Virus record (IMG/VR): IMGVR_UViG_3300034103_001401 | Span: 1-62,126 of that record | DNA length: 62,126 nucleotides | Reading direction: 5' to 3' (one strand) | DNA from: a virus | Shown: positions 16,260 through 26,456 of the stretch, piece by piece | Layout: the number at the start of each line of letters is the position of its first letter | Numbering within the stretch: the first letter of the stretch is position 1 | Made by a program: the position numbers and the translations under genes | Notes under the pieces: generated by a model | Database searches by the model: none | The model's input: the letters and a program-made list of their open reading frames with translations, nothing else | What the model was told of the DNA's origin: nothing

Positions 16260-16730
16260 ATGAAAATAGAAGTATTAAAAGAATTCATCAAGAAAACGGT
16301 ACAACAAGAAGTACGTAATGTAATACACTCTGAAATTAAACTTCAATTGGCAGAAATATTTTCCAAAGAAGTTGGTCAGAATAAGAAAAAGTCATCTGAA
16401 TCTGACTTGGAACAACAAATTCTCAAAGAGTTGGAAACTATGGATGATGTTCAAGTTATCGAAGAGGAAGTTAAACCGGTCAAAAAGTTTGTAAAATATA
16501 CAAACAATCCAATGTTGAATGATATTTTGAATCAAACTACAGGCGGAGTACCACAAGAAGGTGGTTTGGTTAGTATGATGGGAGGACTTGGCGGTGGATC
16601 AACACAAGTAATTGCGGAATCAAAAGCTCCAGCGAATGCTCCTGAACCAGTAAAAAGTGTTTATAGTGCTATGAATAGAGATTATAGATCACTAATGAAA
16701 GCGGTAAACAAAAAACGTGGTGACAAGTAA
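16260..16730 (+). CDS. hypothetical baseplate-operon protein (156 aa)
   Basis: The N-terminal 45 residues form an amphipathic helix (KEFIKKTVQQEVRNVIHSEIKLQL). An acidic stretch follows, then a Gly/Met-rich loop (GLVSMMGGLGGG) and a basic C-terminal helix (RDYRSLMKAVNKKRGDK). It lies 5 bases before gp25. Possibly a small baseplate assembly factor; no family recognised. Confidence 0.65.
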   Translation: MKIEVLKEFIKKTVQQEVRNVIHSEIKLQLAEIFSKEVGQNKKKSSESDLEQQILKELETMDDVQVIEEEVKPVKKFVKYTNNPMLNDILNQTTGGVPQEGGLVSMMGGLGGGSTQVIAESKAPANAPEPVKSVYSAMNRDYRSLMKAVNKKRGDK

Positions 16731-16735
16731 AATAA

Positions 16736-17137
16736 ATGGCAACTCCAACCAAATCTATAGGTTTATCATTACCAATACAACTTGGTAATCAAGGTTATTT
16801 TAGCACAAATAAAGATACGATCTCACAGATTGGTACAAATATTCAAAATTTATTGTTAACTATTCCTGGAGAAAGAAGATTTAATAATACATTTGGATCT
16901 GGATTATACAATTTATTATTTAATAATATAGGAGATGATATATCAAATGATATCATTATTGATGTAATTCAACGTGACGTTGACAAATTTATGCCTGGCA
17001 CAACAATATTGAAAGTGGAACTATCTCCAATTCAACCAGATAATAATAGTAAAAATTCGATATTTATAAGTATTACCTTTAGATATAATAATACTGTGGG
17101 TGAAACCGAGTTTAACTTGGAAACTAATAAAATCTAA
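16736..17137 (+). CDS. gp25: baseplate wedge protein gp25
   Basis: A 133-residue member of the GPW/gp25 family. TNIQNLLLTIPGERRFNNTFG is the family signature (the E-R-R here corresponds to the conserved E-P-R/E-R-x motif), followed by GLYNLLF and a C-terminal beta-hairpin. gp25 forms part of the wedge core with gp6 and gp53 and helps start sheath assembly. It overlaps gp6 by one base (TAATG), the same gene pair and order as in T4. Confidence 0.93.
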   Translation: MATPTKSIGLSLPIQLGNQGYFSTNKDTISQIGTNIQNLLLTIPGERRFNNTFGSGLYNLLFNNIGDDISNDIIIDVIQRDVDKFMPGTTILKVELSPIQPDNNSKNSIFISITFRYNNTVGETEFNLETNKI

Positions 17138-19116
17138 TGTCAACGCTAATTAACAAAACATTTGACGCGAATACAAAAGATGTAAATTATCTTAATAGAG
17201 ATTTTACGTCTTTACGTCAACAACTAATTGATTTCACAAAACAATACTATCCACAAAGTTATAAAGATTTTAGTGAAAGTTCTCCAGGTCAAATTTTTAT
17301 AGACCAAGCGGCTTATGTTGGAGATGTATTATCTTACTATACAGATCAGCAATTTTTTGAAAGTTATATTCAATTTGCTCAAGATCGTAGAAATATTATA
17401 AATTCGGCTAAATATTTGGGTTATAAACCAAAAGTGTCTTCAGCATCTTCATCTGATGTTGACGTATTCCAATTATTACCATCTATTCGTACCAGAGATA
17501 ATCAATATCTTCCGGATGAACGTTATTGTTTGATATTACAACCATTTTCACAACTATCTAGTACGCCAGGAGTTAATTTCGTAATAGAAGAAAGTATAGA
17601 CTTCAGTCAAGATACTAAATTTTCGCCTAGAGAAATATCTGTGTATAGTCGCGATAATACAGGTGCTCCTCAATTTTATCTAATCAAGAAAGCAGCTAAA
17701 GCTTATTCTGGAACGGTAATTACTAAACAAGTTAGTGTAACAGATCAAGTGCCTTTTTATAGTATAACATTAGATGAAACGAATGTTCTTAAAATCATAA
17801 GTGTCGTTGATAGTAATAATAATAATTACTACGAAGTAGATTATTTGGCTCAAGACACAATTCCAATTGAAGTGGATAACGTGCCACTAAACAATCAAAC
17901 TTTATCTCCATATAGAAGTGAAACTCCAAAAATTCTAAAGTATTTAAGAACGGAGAAAAGATATGTTACGGTTGTTAATGAGAATAATCAGACTACTTTA
18001 CAATTCGGCGCAAATACTGAGAATTTTGAAAATACTATTGTTATACCAAATCCAACTAATGTTGGGGTAGCATTATCTAATTTAAAAAATTTAAATATCT
18101 CATTGGATAATACCAATGTGTTAAAAGAAAAGTCGTATGGTATGTCTCCATCTAATACGACATTGACTATAACGTATGTTATAGGCGGAGGTTTAAATTC
18201 AAACGTAAACTCTGGGGAAATCAACAAGATTTTAGGAATTTCTTATTTAAATGATACTACATCATTAACTGACAGCGAAGTTATATTATTGAATACTATA
18301 AAAAATTCTTTAAGAGTAAATAATATAGAGGCTGCTACAGGCGGTGACGATGCTGAATCTGACGAAGAAATTAGACAAAATGCAATGTTGAATTTTTCCA
18401 CACAAAATCGTATGGTTACAGAAGACGATTTCTTGTTGAGAATTTATGCATTGCCACCGCAATTAGGCAATATAGCTAAAGCGTTTGTACAAAGTAATTT
18501 AACTAGAGAAGTTCAATATAATGGATTGATTAGTGGTATTTTAAATACAGAAAACAATTCAACTGTAAATTTAGCTCCATTAAATCCTCTTGACAGAAAG
18601 AAATTCTTACAGTCAAATAGCCCATTTACTAATAATTTATATTTGCTTGGATATGATGCAAATAAAAATTTAACACAAGTAAATCCAGCAACTCTTCAAA
18701 ATCTAACCACATATATTCAGAACTATAAGATTCTGACAGATAAGATTAATATCATCGATGGTTACATAATTAACATTGGAGTTGAATTTAAAATAACTGT
18801 ATTTAAAGGATTTAATAAATCTGAAGTGTTAAATAGCTGTATACAATCTGTAAAATCATTTTTTGATATAGATAAATGGAGTTTTAACCAACCAATAAAT
18901 TTAAGTCAAATAAATTTCGAGATAATGCAAAATGAAGGCGTTCAATCCGTGAGCGACATTGTTATAAAAAACTTAACTATTGATGACGGTAATTATTCTT
19001 CCGTTGCATACAATATTAGTATCGCGACACAAAATAATATAGTGTATCCACCAAAGGATCCTGCTGTATTTGAAGTTAAGTTTCCAGATTCTGACATAAA
19101 AGGACTTGTAGTATAA
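17137..19116 (+). CDS. gp6: baseplate wedge protein gp6 (baseplate J-like)
   Basis: 659 residues, almost exactly the length of T4 gp6 (660). The N-terminus (NYLNRDFTSLRQQLIDFTKQYYP) and the segment ESSPGQIFIDQAAYVGDVLSYYTDQQFFESY match the conserved gp6/J core; GGDDAESDEEIRQNAMLNFSTQNRMVTEDDFL is the later J-family motif. gp6 dimers form the inner ring of the baseplate and transmit the trigger to the sheath. The gene follows gp25 directly. Confidence 0.92.
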   Translation: MSTLINKTFDANTKDVNYLNRDFTSLRQQLIDFTKQYYPQSYKDFSESSPGQIFIDQAAYVGDVLSYYTDQQFFESYIQFAQDRRNIINSAKYLGYKPKVSSASSSDVDVFQLLPSIRTRDNQYLPDERYCLILQPFSQLSSTPGVNFVIEESIDFSQDTKFSPREISVYSRDNTGAPQFYLIKKAAKAYSGTVITKQVSVTDQVPFYSITLDETNVLKIISVVDSNNNNYYEVDYLAQDTIPIEVDNVPLNNQTLSPYRSETPKILKYLRTEKRYVTVVNENNQTTLQFGANTENFENTIVIPNPTNVGVALSNLKNLNISLDNTNVLKEKSYGMSPSNTTLTITYVIGGGLNSNVNSGEINKILGISYLNDTTSLTDSEVILLNTIKNSLRVNNIEAATGGDDAESDEEIRQNAMLNFSTQNRMVTEDDFLLRIYALPPQLGNIAKAFVQSNLTREVQYNGLISGILNTENNSTVNLAPLNPLDRKKFLQSNSPFTNNLYLLGYDANKNLTQVNPATLQNLTTYIQNYKILTDKINIIDGYIINIGVEFKITVFKGFNKSEVLNSCIQSVKSFFDIDKWSFNQPINLSQINFEIMQNEGVQSVSDIVIKNLTIDDGNYSSVAYNISIATQNNIVYPPKDPAVFEVKFPDSDIKGLVV

Positions 19117-19117
19117 T

Positions 19118-20785
19118 ATGCACACATTTATTTATCCATCTCAAGATACCTACATAAACAATTCGCCTGAATTTGTCAATAAAAATTTTGGCATTGATGA
19201 AATTTTAGAAATCTACGCTTCCAACATTGGTAATTCCGTAGTTTACACAGATCCAGTTTGGCACGATGCGCCACAGACTGCTTCCTCTTATGGAAACAAT
19301 GGATGGTTAGCCTATACAACATCCTCATTATTTATTTATTCAGGAAGTGCTTGGTATGCATATTCTTTAACTTCGTCTGTAATACCAAATACATCTTTTA
19401 TATCAAATTTTACCGGAAGATTATCTAATAAAACAAATCCTCCACGAAAACCACTTTACATTTCAGGATCAGCTACATTTGCATCTGGATCTTTTGTTGG
19501 ACAGTTTACTTCAGATCAATGTGTAACTTCTTCATTTAGCGGAAGTTTTAGTAGTTCTAGCTTTAAAGGAATCATCAGTACCAATACGTCTAGTAATTTA
19601 TACTATGTCGATGTAGTAAATTTCGCTGGATATTTTAAAGGCATTTATAGTGGATCATTTGAAAGACCATCTACAGCTACATATCTGAATAGACCTGAAT
19701 TTTCAAGAACATTGATAAAGTTTGATTTAACTGAGTTAAGTAAATCTGTATCAGATAATAATATAAGCGGCTCTAATATTAAATTTACTTTGAATTTAAA
19801 ATCATGTGGATCTAGAAATTTACCACTAAATTATAGTATATATGCTTATCCAGTAAGTCAAAGTTGGAATAATGGAAATGGAAGATATGCAGATGATGGA
19901 TCTCAGTTAGGATCTAGTTGGTTATACAGAAATTACGATGGAAATGGTTTATGGTATGGGAATTCGATATCAAATAGTTATCAACAAGTAGACTATTTGA
20001 CAAATCCATCTTATGCAAGTGCTAGTTTTCAAAATCAAGGAGGAACGTGGTATTATAAAGTACCAGCTTCTTACACAAACAAGCCAAAATGGATTTGCAA
20101 TTCAACGAAATATCCATCTTTGGTAAATGCAAGTTTAATTTGTAGTCAGTCATTTAGTTACGGACAACAAAGTGACGTTACTATGGATATAACTAAAATC
20201 GTTAGAGGATGGTTATGTGGATGCGTTCCAAATCAAGGACTTATGTTGTTGAGTTCTTTGGAAATTTCAACTCCTCCATTACAACCAACCAATGGACTAC
20301 TACAGTTTTTTAGTAAAGAAACAAATACTATTTATAGTCCATATATTGATATAGCCTGGGATGACAGTGTATTTAATACCGGAAGTTTGAAACCTGTTTC
20401 AGGATCAATTCAAAATTTAATTACATTGAATTACTTGAAAGAAGCCTATAAAGCTGGAAGTTTACCAAAAATATTTGTATTTGCTAGAGATAGATATCCG
20501 TTGAAAAACTTCCAAAAAGCTTATCAACAACCAGCTATGGTTACGCCGCAGTATCTTCCAACTAGCTCATATTATATGATTAAGGACGCTGAATCAGAAG
20601 AAGTTTTAGTAGGATTTGATCAATATACAAAGTTGAGTTGTGATCCAAATCAAGGTAATTATTTTAAATTACAAACAACTGGATTGCCACAAGAAAGATA
20701 TTTGAAAATATTTATAAAATCGGAATATAAAGATGGAACTATAGATATAACAGATACCCAAAAAATATTTAAGATAACAAGATAA
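19118..20785 (+). CDS. DNRLRE-like domain structural protein
   Basis: A 555-residue protein. The opening FIYPSQDTYINNSPEFVNKNFG, then RTLIKFDLTEL and YSIYAYPVSQSWNNGNGRY, then TMDITKIVRGWLCG are the blocks of a DNRLRE domain, a beta-sandwich known from surface proteins. An insertion at about 85-185 is rich in SGSF/SGSY motifs like those of the fibre at 8164. The last 130 residues are a separate beta domain. In T4 this position is occupied by gp7/gp8-type wedge proteins; here it may be a baseplate-peripheral or sugar-binding component. Confidence 0.65.
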   Translation: MHTFIYPSQDTYINNSPEFVNKNFGIDEILEIYASNIGNSVVYTDPVWHDAPQTASSYGNNGWLAYTTSSLFIYSGSAWYAYSLTSSVIPNTSFISNFTGRLSNKTNPPRKPLYISGSATFASGSFVGQFTSDQCVTSSFSGSFSSSSFKGIISTNTSSNLYYVDVVNFAGYFKGIYSGSFERPSTATYLNRPEFSRTLIKFDLTELSKSVSDNNISGSNIKFTLNLKSCGSRNLPLNYSIYAYPVSQSWNNGNGRYADDGSQLGSSWLYRNYDGNGLWYGNSISNSYQQVDYLTNPSYASASFQNQGGTWYYKVPASYTNKPKWICNSTKYPSLVNASLICSQSFSYGQQSDVTMDITKIVRGWLCGCVPNQGLMLLSSLEISTPPLQPTNGLLQFFSKETNTIYSPYIDIAWDDSVFNTGSLKPVSGSIQNLITLNYLKEAYKAGSLPKIFVFARDRYPLKNFQKAYQQPAMVTPQYLPTSSYYMIKDAESEEVLVGFDQYTKLSCDPNQGNYFKLQTTGLPQERYLKIFIKSEYKDGTIDITDTQKIFKITR

Positions 20786-20786
20786 T

Positions 20787-21260
20787 ATGGCGGATATACA
20801 ATTAAATTATGATGTAGCTATAGATGAAGTTTCAAGCTTTAAAAATTTTGGAACATTCACTAACAATTTAGATTCTTTTGGCAATTTCCAATTGGTATTT
20901 TCTGTGGCTCAGTCTGTTAATGGAAATGTTAATTATGTTAAAGTTCCATTAAAAACATTCTTATACAACGAGAATAAAATTCTTGATGCAAATACTGCAG
21001 ATTTTACTGAACTTCAAACTGTTCAACAAGAAGAAAAACGCAATGTGGATGAAGTTTTGAATCAATATAATAATCTACTTGAAGAAAATAGAATTCTCAA
21101 TCAGACGGTTAATGAACTGGTTGAGAAGTATGAGAACAATGATGATAAACAAGTAATCGCAGAACAAAAGAGAACAATAATCGGCCTTAGAATTCAATTG
21201 GGACAGGGATCTGTTCCATCAGACTTTTCAGATGACTTTCCGTTTTTACCACTAGTATAA
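20787..21260 (+). CDS. coiled-coil baseplate-region protein (157 aa)
   Basis: Residues 1-60 are beta-rich (VAIDEVSSFKNFGTFTNN), 65-130 form an acidic coiled coil (NQYNNLLEENRILNQTVNELVEK), and the C-tail is DFSDDFPFLPLV. It sits between two large structural proteins with one-base spacing on each side. It may form a short trimeric connector. No family recognised. Confidence 0.65.
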   Translation: MADIQLNYDVAIDEVSSFKNFGTFTNNLDSFGNFQLVFSVAQSVNGNVNYVKVPLKTFLYNENKILDANTADFTELQTVQQEEKRNVDEVLNQYNNLLEENRILNQTVNELVEKYENNDDKQVIAEQKRTIIGLRIQLGQGSVPSDFSDDFPFLPLV

Positions 21261-21261
21261 T

Positions 21262-24200
21262 ATGCCTTACGACTATTTAACAATTAATGAACTTGATCTC
21301 GCTAATGGTATAGCAAGTGCTTCGTATTTTCAACAAGACTTACAATCTTTATACGAACAACAAGTTTTAAACTCTGAGAACTTTTTCGGGGACACGAATG
21401 ATGATATATTAGAATTAAGCGTTTATAATAGTAACCAAGAGCCAATTCTTTTTAATAGGGTAATACCGAAAACAACTTATAGCATCGTACAATCGTCGTA
21501 TAAAGATATAAACAACGTTCAACGATCATATAAAGTTGCAAATCCATTTACAAATTATGCTTTATATGGCAATGAATTGTTGTTACACAGTCAATTTGAT
21601 CTTAAGTTTGATGAATTAAGCTCTGGTTTGTATTATGTTCTATATAATCCAATTAGAAACATTGCTGGTAATACGTCTAATAGATTATTTATAAAAGAAA
21701 TATCTCCAAGTCGAACCGAATTAAGATTGTCTTACGCATTTGATCCAACTCTTAATGAAGCCAATAGAGTAGATTCAGTAAAAATATCAGCATTTGCGGA
21801 TAAAAAATTTGTTTTCTTACAAGTAATAGACCAAATTATTCCTATCGTAGATAGAAACCCTATAGACGAATCATTTAACGCAAATTCTCCTAATTTTAAT
21901 TATTTGAAATATGCACAACTACTTGGGTTTAAATCTTCGGCTGAATTGCAAGAATTTATAAATTCAGTTTACGTTGGCTATAATAAAGTTATAAATCTAT
22001 CTAATGATCCTGATTCTGTAATTAGTCAGAATATAAAATTTGCAGGAATTGCCGAACAAATAAAAAACTTTGTTTACACTTATAATGAAACTGAATTTTC
22101 CCAGGACGAAATACTGACGGCTATTTCATTGATTGCGGCAAAAGTAAGTCAAGACGCAATATTACAAAGAACAACTTTAACAGACACAGATCTCGCCGAA
22201 ACAGTAAATGTATTTGTAGAAATCGCATACAGATATTGGTTGCAACCAAAGATTACAGAATTATTAAATGACTATAGTCTAAAGTTTTATGGATTTTATA
22301 AAAACGCGTTAAATTTTGATAATGGAAATTTAGTAAAAATATTAACTCACACAAGTTATTTAAATGTAGTAGATAATCGTATTAACGTTCAAATTAAATT
22401 AGATAGTCCACTTCCATCTGAGTATTCTATAAGAGACACTTGTTGGATTTCTAACATTTCATTGGCTCCTTTATATTTTAAAATTAACTTATATACTGCT
22501 CCAATTTCACGAAAAGTTTATTTGAATGGGGTTAATTTTACAGTTGCAGTACCGTCTGTTAATCCAACGAATGACAAGTTTAACGCTACAAATGATAATA
22601 CATTATTTGCAGCTAAAGCTAGAACTCAACAAAAAATAAATGATTTGTTGATTAACTATAATGATTTCAGCAATTTTATTAATTTTTCTTCTGCTGAATT
22701 AAGAACTAAGATAGCTAAAAGTAAAATTTCTAAATATGACTCGTATGAAACGTCCAAGAGTCAAATAAAGAACCAAGCATCCGCAACATCTAACATTTCT
22801 ATATCTGCTTCGTATTCAAATGATTTTACCAAGATTATAAACGAACAAATTTCATTACTAGATAGCTTCGATGAATATGAATCTTATCTATTTTATTCTA
22901 CATCTAGTATAGATCAAAAAATAGAAGATGGCATAAGTTTTGATAAAAGTAATTACAATTCTTTATTTTATCAATTGCCAGAGTATATTAAGACCGAAGA
23001 ATCCAATGCTGATTATATAAAGTTTACAGCAATGGTTGGACATTTCTTCGACAACATTTTAATTTTTGTTAAGAAGTTTCCGAAATCTTATCCAATTAAT
23101 TGGGACGATAACAATAGTTATCCTAAAAATTATATAGAAGAATTATTAAATAATTTTAACTGGGATGTTACTGATTTTAAGTTTAACAAAAGCGATGTAA
23201 ATCAATTGTTGTTTAACAATACGCAAATGTCTGGAAGTTTATCATCCTCATATTTTGATTATGCTAAATCTATATTTAATAGAATAACAAATAATTTAAG
23301 TTACATATATAAAACTAAAGGAACGTCTACATCGTTTAATCTTATCCGTTCAATTTTTGGAATATCTTCAGATTTGATTAATGTAGTTGAATATAGCAGT
23401 CCAAATGTTTTAATAAATAGAAATGTTTACTACGATTTTGATGATATCGTGTATGCTACTAAGTATGAAGACGATCAATTTGTTAAATTTAATTTTACTA
23501 GTAGTGAATTCAAATATTTAGCTACTCAAGATAGTTTGAGTGGAAGTTATATAGGAAGTTATACCGGAGATACAATATATTTAACAAGATCTTATATAGA
23601 AAATTTCACAGGCATTTCTACTGTAGAATGCACATTTAGATCAAATGAATGGAATAAATATAATTATAAAGATAAAATTCCACTTATTAAGAAACTAAGA
23701 AATGATAATTTAGACTGGCAAGTTTATTTGTATAAAACAAAACAAAGAGAATCTGCAAAATTAATTTTTGAATTAAGTCCTATAGGATCCACAACAGCTA
23801 CATCCAGTATAGAAAGTATTGAAATGCCTTATTTAAATGGCGATTTTTATACTTTCATGGTTAGAAAAGAACCAAATGATTCAATAAGATTTGATGCGTT
23901 GTCACCGTCATCCTCAATGACATCAAGCATTGGATATTATGGAAATTATAATGTAACTCAATCTATCTGTGAAACTTTTTATCCAAATGCTTACAAGTAT
24001 ATACCTCAGACATATACATTATATGTAAATCAATATTATGGAAGTTTATTAAATTTCACAGATAAAAAAACCAAGACGATATTGTATGATCAAAATCAAT
24101 ATTTCTCTTCTGGAAGTTACTATGTTGGAAACTTTTCATCTTCTATTCAATTTAATGGAAATATAGATAAAATTAAAGTTCAAAAATATGCATTGAGCGA

Positions 24201-25761
24201 TGCTGATTTCCAAGAACACTCTTATAATTTGAGTTCGATTTCAATACCCGAAAAGTCTTTGGTGTATGAAAATATGTATTATTTATGGAGTTTTGATACT
24301 CCTGTAAATTTGTATGGAAATCCATCTGTTATTCCCAATCAAAATAATAGATACAACACAGAATTCCATGCGTATAATTTTCAAAGAACACCAGTGGTAT
24401 GTGGAGCTCCCATTTGTGATACCATATTATCTGATATTTTCCCATATCAATTTGATAAATTTAATGTTAAACAAGCTATTAACTCAAATCGATTTGGGCC
24501 AAATTATAAAGACAATGCTAATATCAATAAAATAATACAGGACGTAAGTTCTAATTTGTTACCATACGAATATTCCACATATACAAGAGATATAATCGGA
24601 AGCGATTCTAACTTGGTAGGATATTATATTTCTCCATATAGATATTTAAACGAAAATATAGAAGACTTTTTAGGAAAAGAAGGAATATCTGATATCATTG
24701 GAGATCCTAAATATCTCACATCAAGAAACTATCCGGAATTAAAACTAAGACAACGAGAATTTGCGGAATCAAATAAAAAATATATTTATCCACAAGAATA
24801 TTATAGTACCTATAAGTTTTATATCGATTTTTCAATATTTGATTTTATTAAAAAATTGACTCCGACCCGTGGTACTTTAAAGAGAGGACTTTTATTGGAA
24901 CCTTCTATATTTGAACGAGTAAAGTTTAATTATAAAGATGCCGTATTTTCCCCTCTTGATCCAAATACAACATCTAGCTTAATGTTATATGAAATCAGAC
25001 CGTCATTCTTATCTTCGCTAATAGATACAGTCAATTCATCAAGTAATACGGTTATAAACATTGAATCTGTTAATGGAATTGATACTGATCGTGATACTTA
25101 TAATTTTTCAAGATTTGAAATCAAAGATAAAGTGGATGATAGAGATTTTATATTTGCTAAATATGGTAAATACGTAAATGTTAATAAAAACGGATACATT
25201 GTACGAAATACTATAAATTATTCTGAAAATGATTATTATCAATCCCATAATAATACAGGTTCTATTGTAACATTCACATCAAGTTATAAATCCGTACAAA
25301 CTATTGGTTCCGGATCGGGAGATTTAAATAATCAAATTACAGGTAGTCGTTCATTAACAGACATTTATTACGGAGACATGAGTAGTGGTTATTCCCAAAG
25401 ACATTTAAGTAAATTTGTACGAGTTGGTAGTAGACTAAAAAGACAAGCCGTTTCTGGATCTTATTACGTTATTAACAATGGTATAAAAACATTGGCTAAT
25501 GGTAAATTATCATACTACACTTATACAAAAGGTCAAAACGATTATACAACCACAGTGAACAGACAAGGTTTACCAAATGGATCATCTCCTATTATATCAA
25601 TACCAGGATATTTGTCAGTTGACATTGAAAGCGATAATTTCCCTAAATATGGTATTCTAACTGGATCGGTTGGATCGCCAAATAGTTTATTTATACAACA
25701 ACCACTTACATGTTCTACGTGTACCAGTGCTAGTATGAATATGTATATTATGAATTTATAA
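21262..25761 (+). CDS. giant baseplate/tail structural protein with lectin-like domain (1499 aa)
   Basis: The largest protein in the window. The N-terminal 350 residues contain several mixed segments (ELSVYNSNQEPILFNRVIP); 350-720 are helical and Asn/Lys-rich. Residues about 725-995 look like a concanavalin A-like/LamG jelly roll, ending in IQFNGNIDKIKVQKYALSDADF, the usual closing motif of that fold. The C-terminal 350 residues include GSGSGDLNNQITGSRSL and a final Cys-x-x-Cys pair (TCSTCTS). Position after gp6 corresponds to T4 gp7 (1032 aa), the outer wedge protein; homology to gp7 is not visible by eye. A lectin-like domain would suit contact with host glycans. Confidence 0.75.
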   Translation: MPYDYLTINELDLANGIASASYFQQDLQSLYEQQVLNSENFFGDTNDDILELSVYNSNQEPILFNRVIPKTTYSIVQSSYKDINNVQRSYKVANPFTNYALYGNELLLHSQFDLKFDELSSGLYYVLYNPIRNIAGNTSNRLFIKEISPSRTELRLSYAFDPTLNEANRVDSVKISAFADKKFVFLQVIDQIIPIVDRNPIDESFNANSPNFNYLKYAQLLGFKSSAELQEFINSVYVGYNKVINLSNDPDSVISQNIKFAGIAEQIKNFVYTYNETEFSQDEILTAISLIAAKVSQDAILQRTTLTDTDLAETVNVFVEIAYRYWLQPKITELLNDYSLKFYGFYKNALNFDNGNLVKILTHTSYLNVVDNRINVQIKLDSPLPSEYSIRDTCWISNISLAPLYFKINLYTAPISRKVYLNGVNFTVAVPSVNPTNDKFNATNDNTLFAAKARTQQKINDLLINYNDFSNFINFSSAELRTKIAKSKISKYDSYETSKSQIKNQASATSNISISASYSNDFTKIINEQISLLDSFDEYESYLFYSTSSIDQKIEDGISFDKSNYNSLFYQLPEYIKTEESNADYIKFTAMVGHFFDNILIFVKKFPKSYPINWDDNNSYPKNYIEELLNNFNWDVTDFKFNKSDVNQLLFNNTQMSGSLSSSYFDYAKSIFNRITNNLSYIYKTKGTSTSFNLIRSIFGISSDLINVVEYSSPNVLINRNVYYDFDDIVYATKYEDDQFVKFNFTSSEFKYLATQDSLSGSYIGSYTGDTIYLTRSYIENFTGISTVECTFRSNEWNKYNYKDKIPLIKKLRNDNLDWQVYLYKTKQRESAKLIFELSPIGSTTATSSIESIEMPYLNGDFYTFMVRKEPNDSIRFDALSPSSSMTSSIGYYGNYNVTQSICETFYPNAYKYIPQTYTLYVNQYYGSLLNFTDKKTKTILYDQNQYFSSGSYYVGNFSSSIQFNGNIDKIKVQKYALSDADFQEHSYNLSSISIPEKSLVYENMYYLWSFDTPVNLYGNPSVIPNQNNRYNTEFHAYNFQRTPVVCGAPICDTILSDIFPYQFDKFNVKQAINSNRFGPNYKDNANINKIIQDVSSNLLPYEYSTYTRDIIGSDSNLVGYYISPYRYLNENIEDFLGKEGISDIIGDPKYLTSRNYPELKLRQREFAESNKKYIYPQEYYSTYKFYIDFSIFDFIKKLTPTRGTLKRGLLLEPSIFERVKFNYKDAVFSPLDPNTTSSLMLYEIRPSFLSSLIDTVNSSSNTVINIESVNGIDTDRDTYNFSRFEIKDKVDDRDFIFAKYGKYVNVNKNGYIVRNTINYSENDYYQSHNNTGSIVTFTSSYKSVQTIGSGSGDLNNQITGSRSLTDIYYGDMSSGYSQRHLSKFVRVGSRLKRQAVSGSYYVINNGIKTLANGKLSYYTYTKGQNDYTTTVNRQGLPNGSSPIISIPGYLSVDIESDNFPKYGILTGSVGSPNSLFIQQPLTCSTCTSASMNMYIMNL

Positions 25762-25808
25762 TATAATTTTTGATTAAAAACCGAAAAGATTTGATAATTA
25801 TTTAATAT

Positions 25809-26450
25809 ATGGCATACCTTAATAATAACGTTCTCACTGTTAACGCGATATTGACGAAAAAAGGTCGTGAAGTATTAGCAAAAACAGGCGGATTGAACAT
25901 TACAGCATTCGCTTTAGCTGATGACGAAATCGATTACACACAGTTTAACCCAAATCACCCATTGGGCAGTGCATATTACGATATCGCTATTCGTAATACT
26001 CCAATCATGGAACCTATTACAGATGAATCACAGACGATGAAATATAAGTTGGTCACTCTAAATGATGGAGTCACATCTGTACCAACCATAAGCATCGCCC
26101 CTCCATTAATTTCTGTACCACGTACTTATTCAGCGGCAATTGATATTATTCCTAGTACAACTCCTGTTTATAACGTAACATTGGGATATACAGCAATATT
26201 ATCTAATAAAAACGTAGGTACTTTAGTAGTTACTGAAACAAATAGTTTGAACTCTACCTCAGCAACCATTCCAGCATTTACCGGAGATTTAGCGTCACAA
26301 GCTTCACAGGTTGTCATAGGTAATAAGTTTAGATTTATCCCAAATAGTTCTTTGTCTAAGACAACTACTACTAATATTACTATTATCGGTAATGAAAGTG
26401 GCGGAAGTTCTTCCATCAACGTAACTGTCAGTGTTCCTACCACAACTTAA
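25809..26450 (+). CDS. structural protein with conserved phage N-terminal domain (213 aa)
   Basis: The N-terminus, with AILTKKGREVLAKTGGLNITAFALADDEIDYTQF, is a recurrent module of T4-like environmental phage structural proteins. Residues 85-213 are Thr/Ser/Val-rich with the look of one or two Ig-like beta-sandwich domains. Such proteins are usually tail or fibre accessory proteins. The SD is poor: AATATATGG only. Confidence 0.7.
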   Translation: MAYLNNNVLTVNAILTKKGREVLAKTGGLNITAFALADDEIDYTQFNPNHPLGSAYYDIAIRNTPIMEPITDESQTMKYKLVTLNDGVTSVPTISIAPPLISVPRTYSAAIDIIPSTTPVYNVTLGYTAILSNKNVGTLVVTETNSLNSTSATIPAFTGDLASQASQVVIGNKFRFIPNSSLSKTTTTNITIIGNESGGSSSINVTVSVPTTT

Positions 26451-26456
26451 TAATAT

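Noticed and set aside
24314-24535. + strand ORF of 73 codons within the giant protein
   Set aside because: A shadow frame inside a conserved 1499-codon ORF; no start signal.
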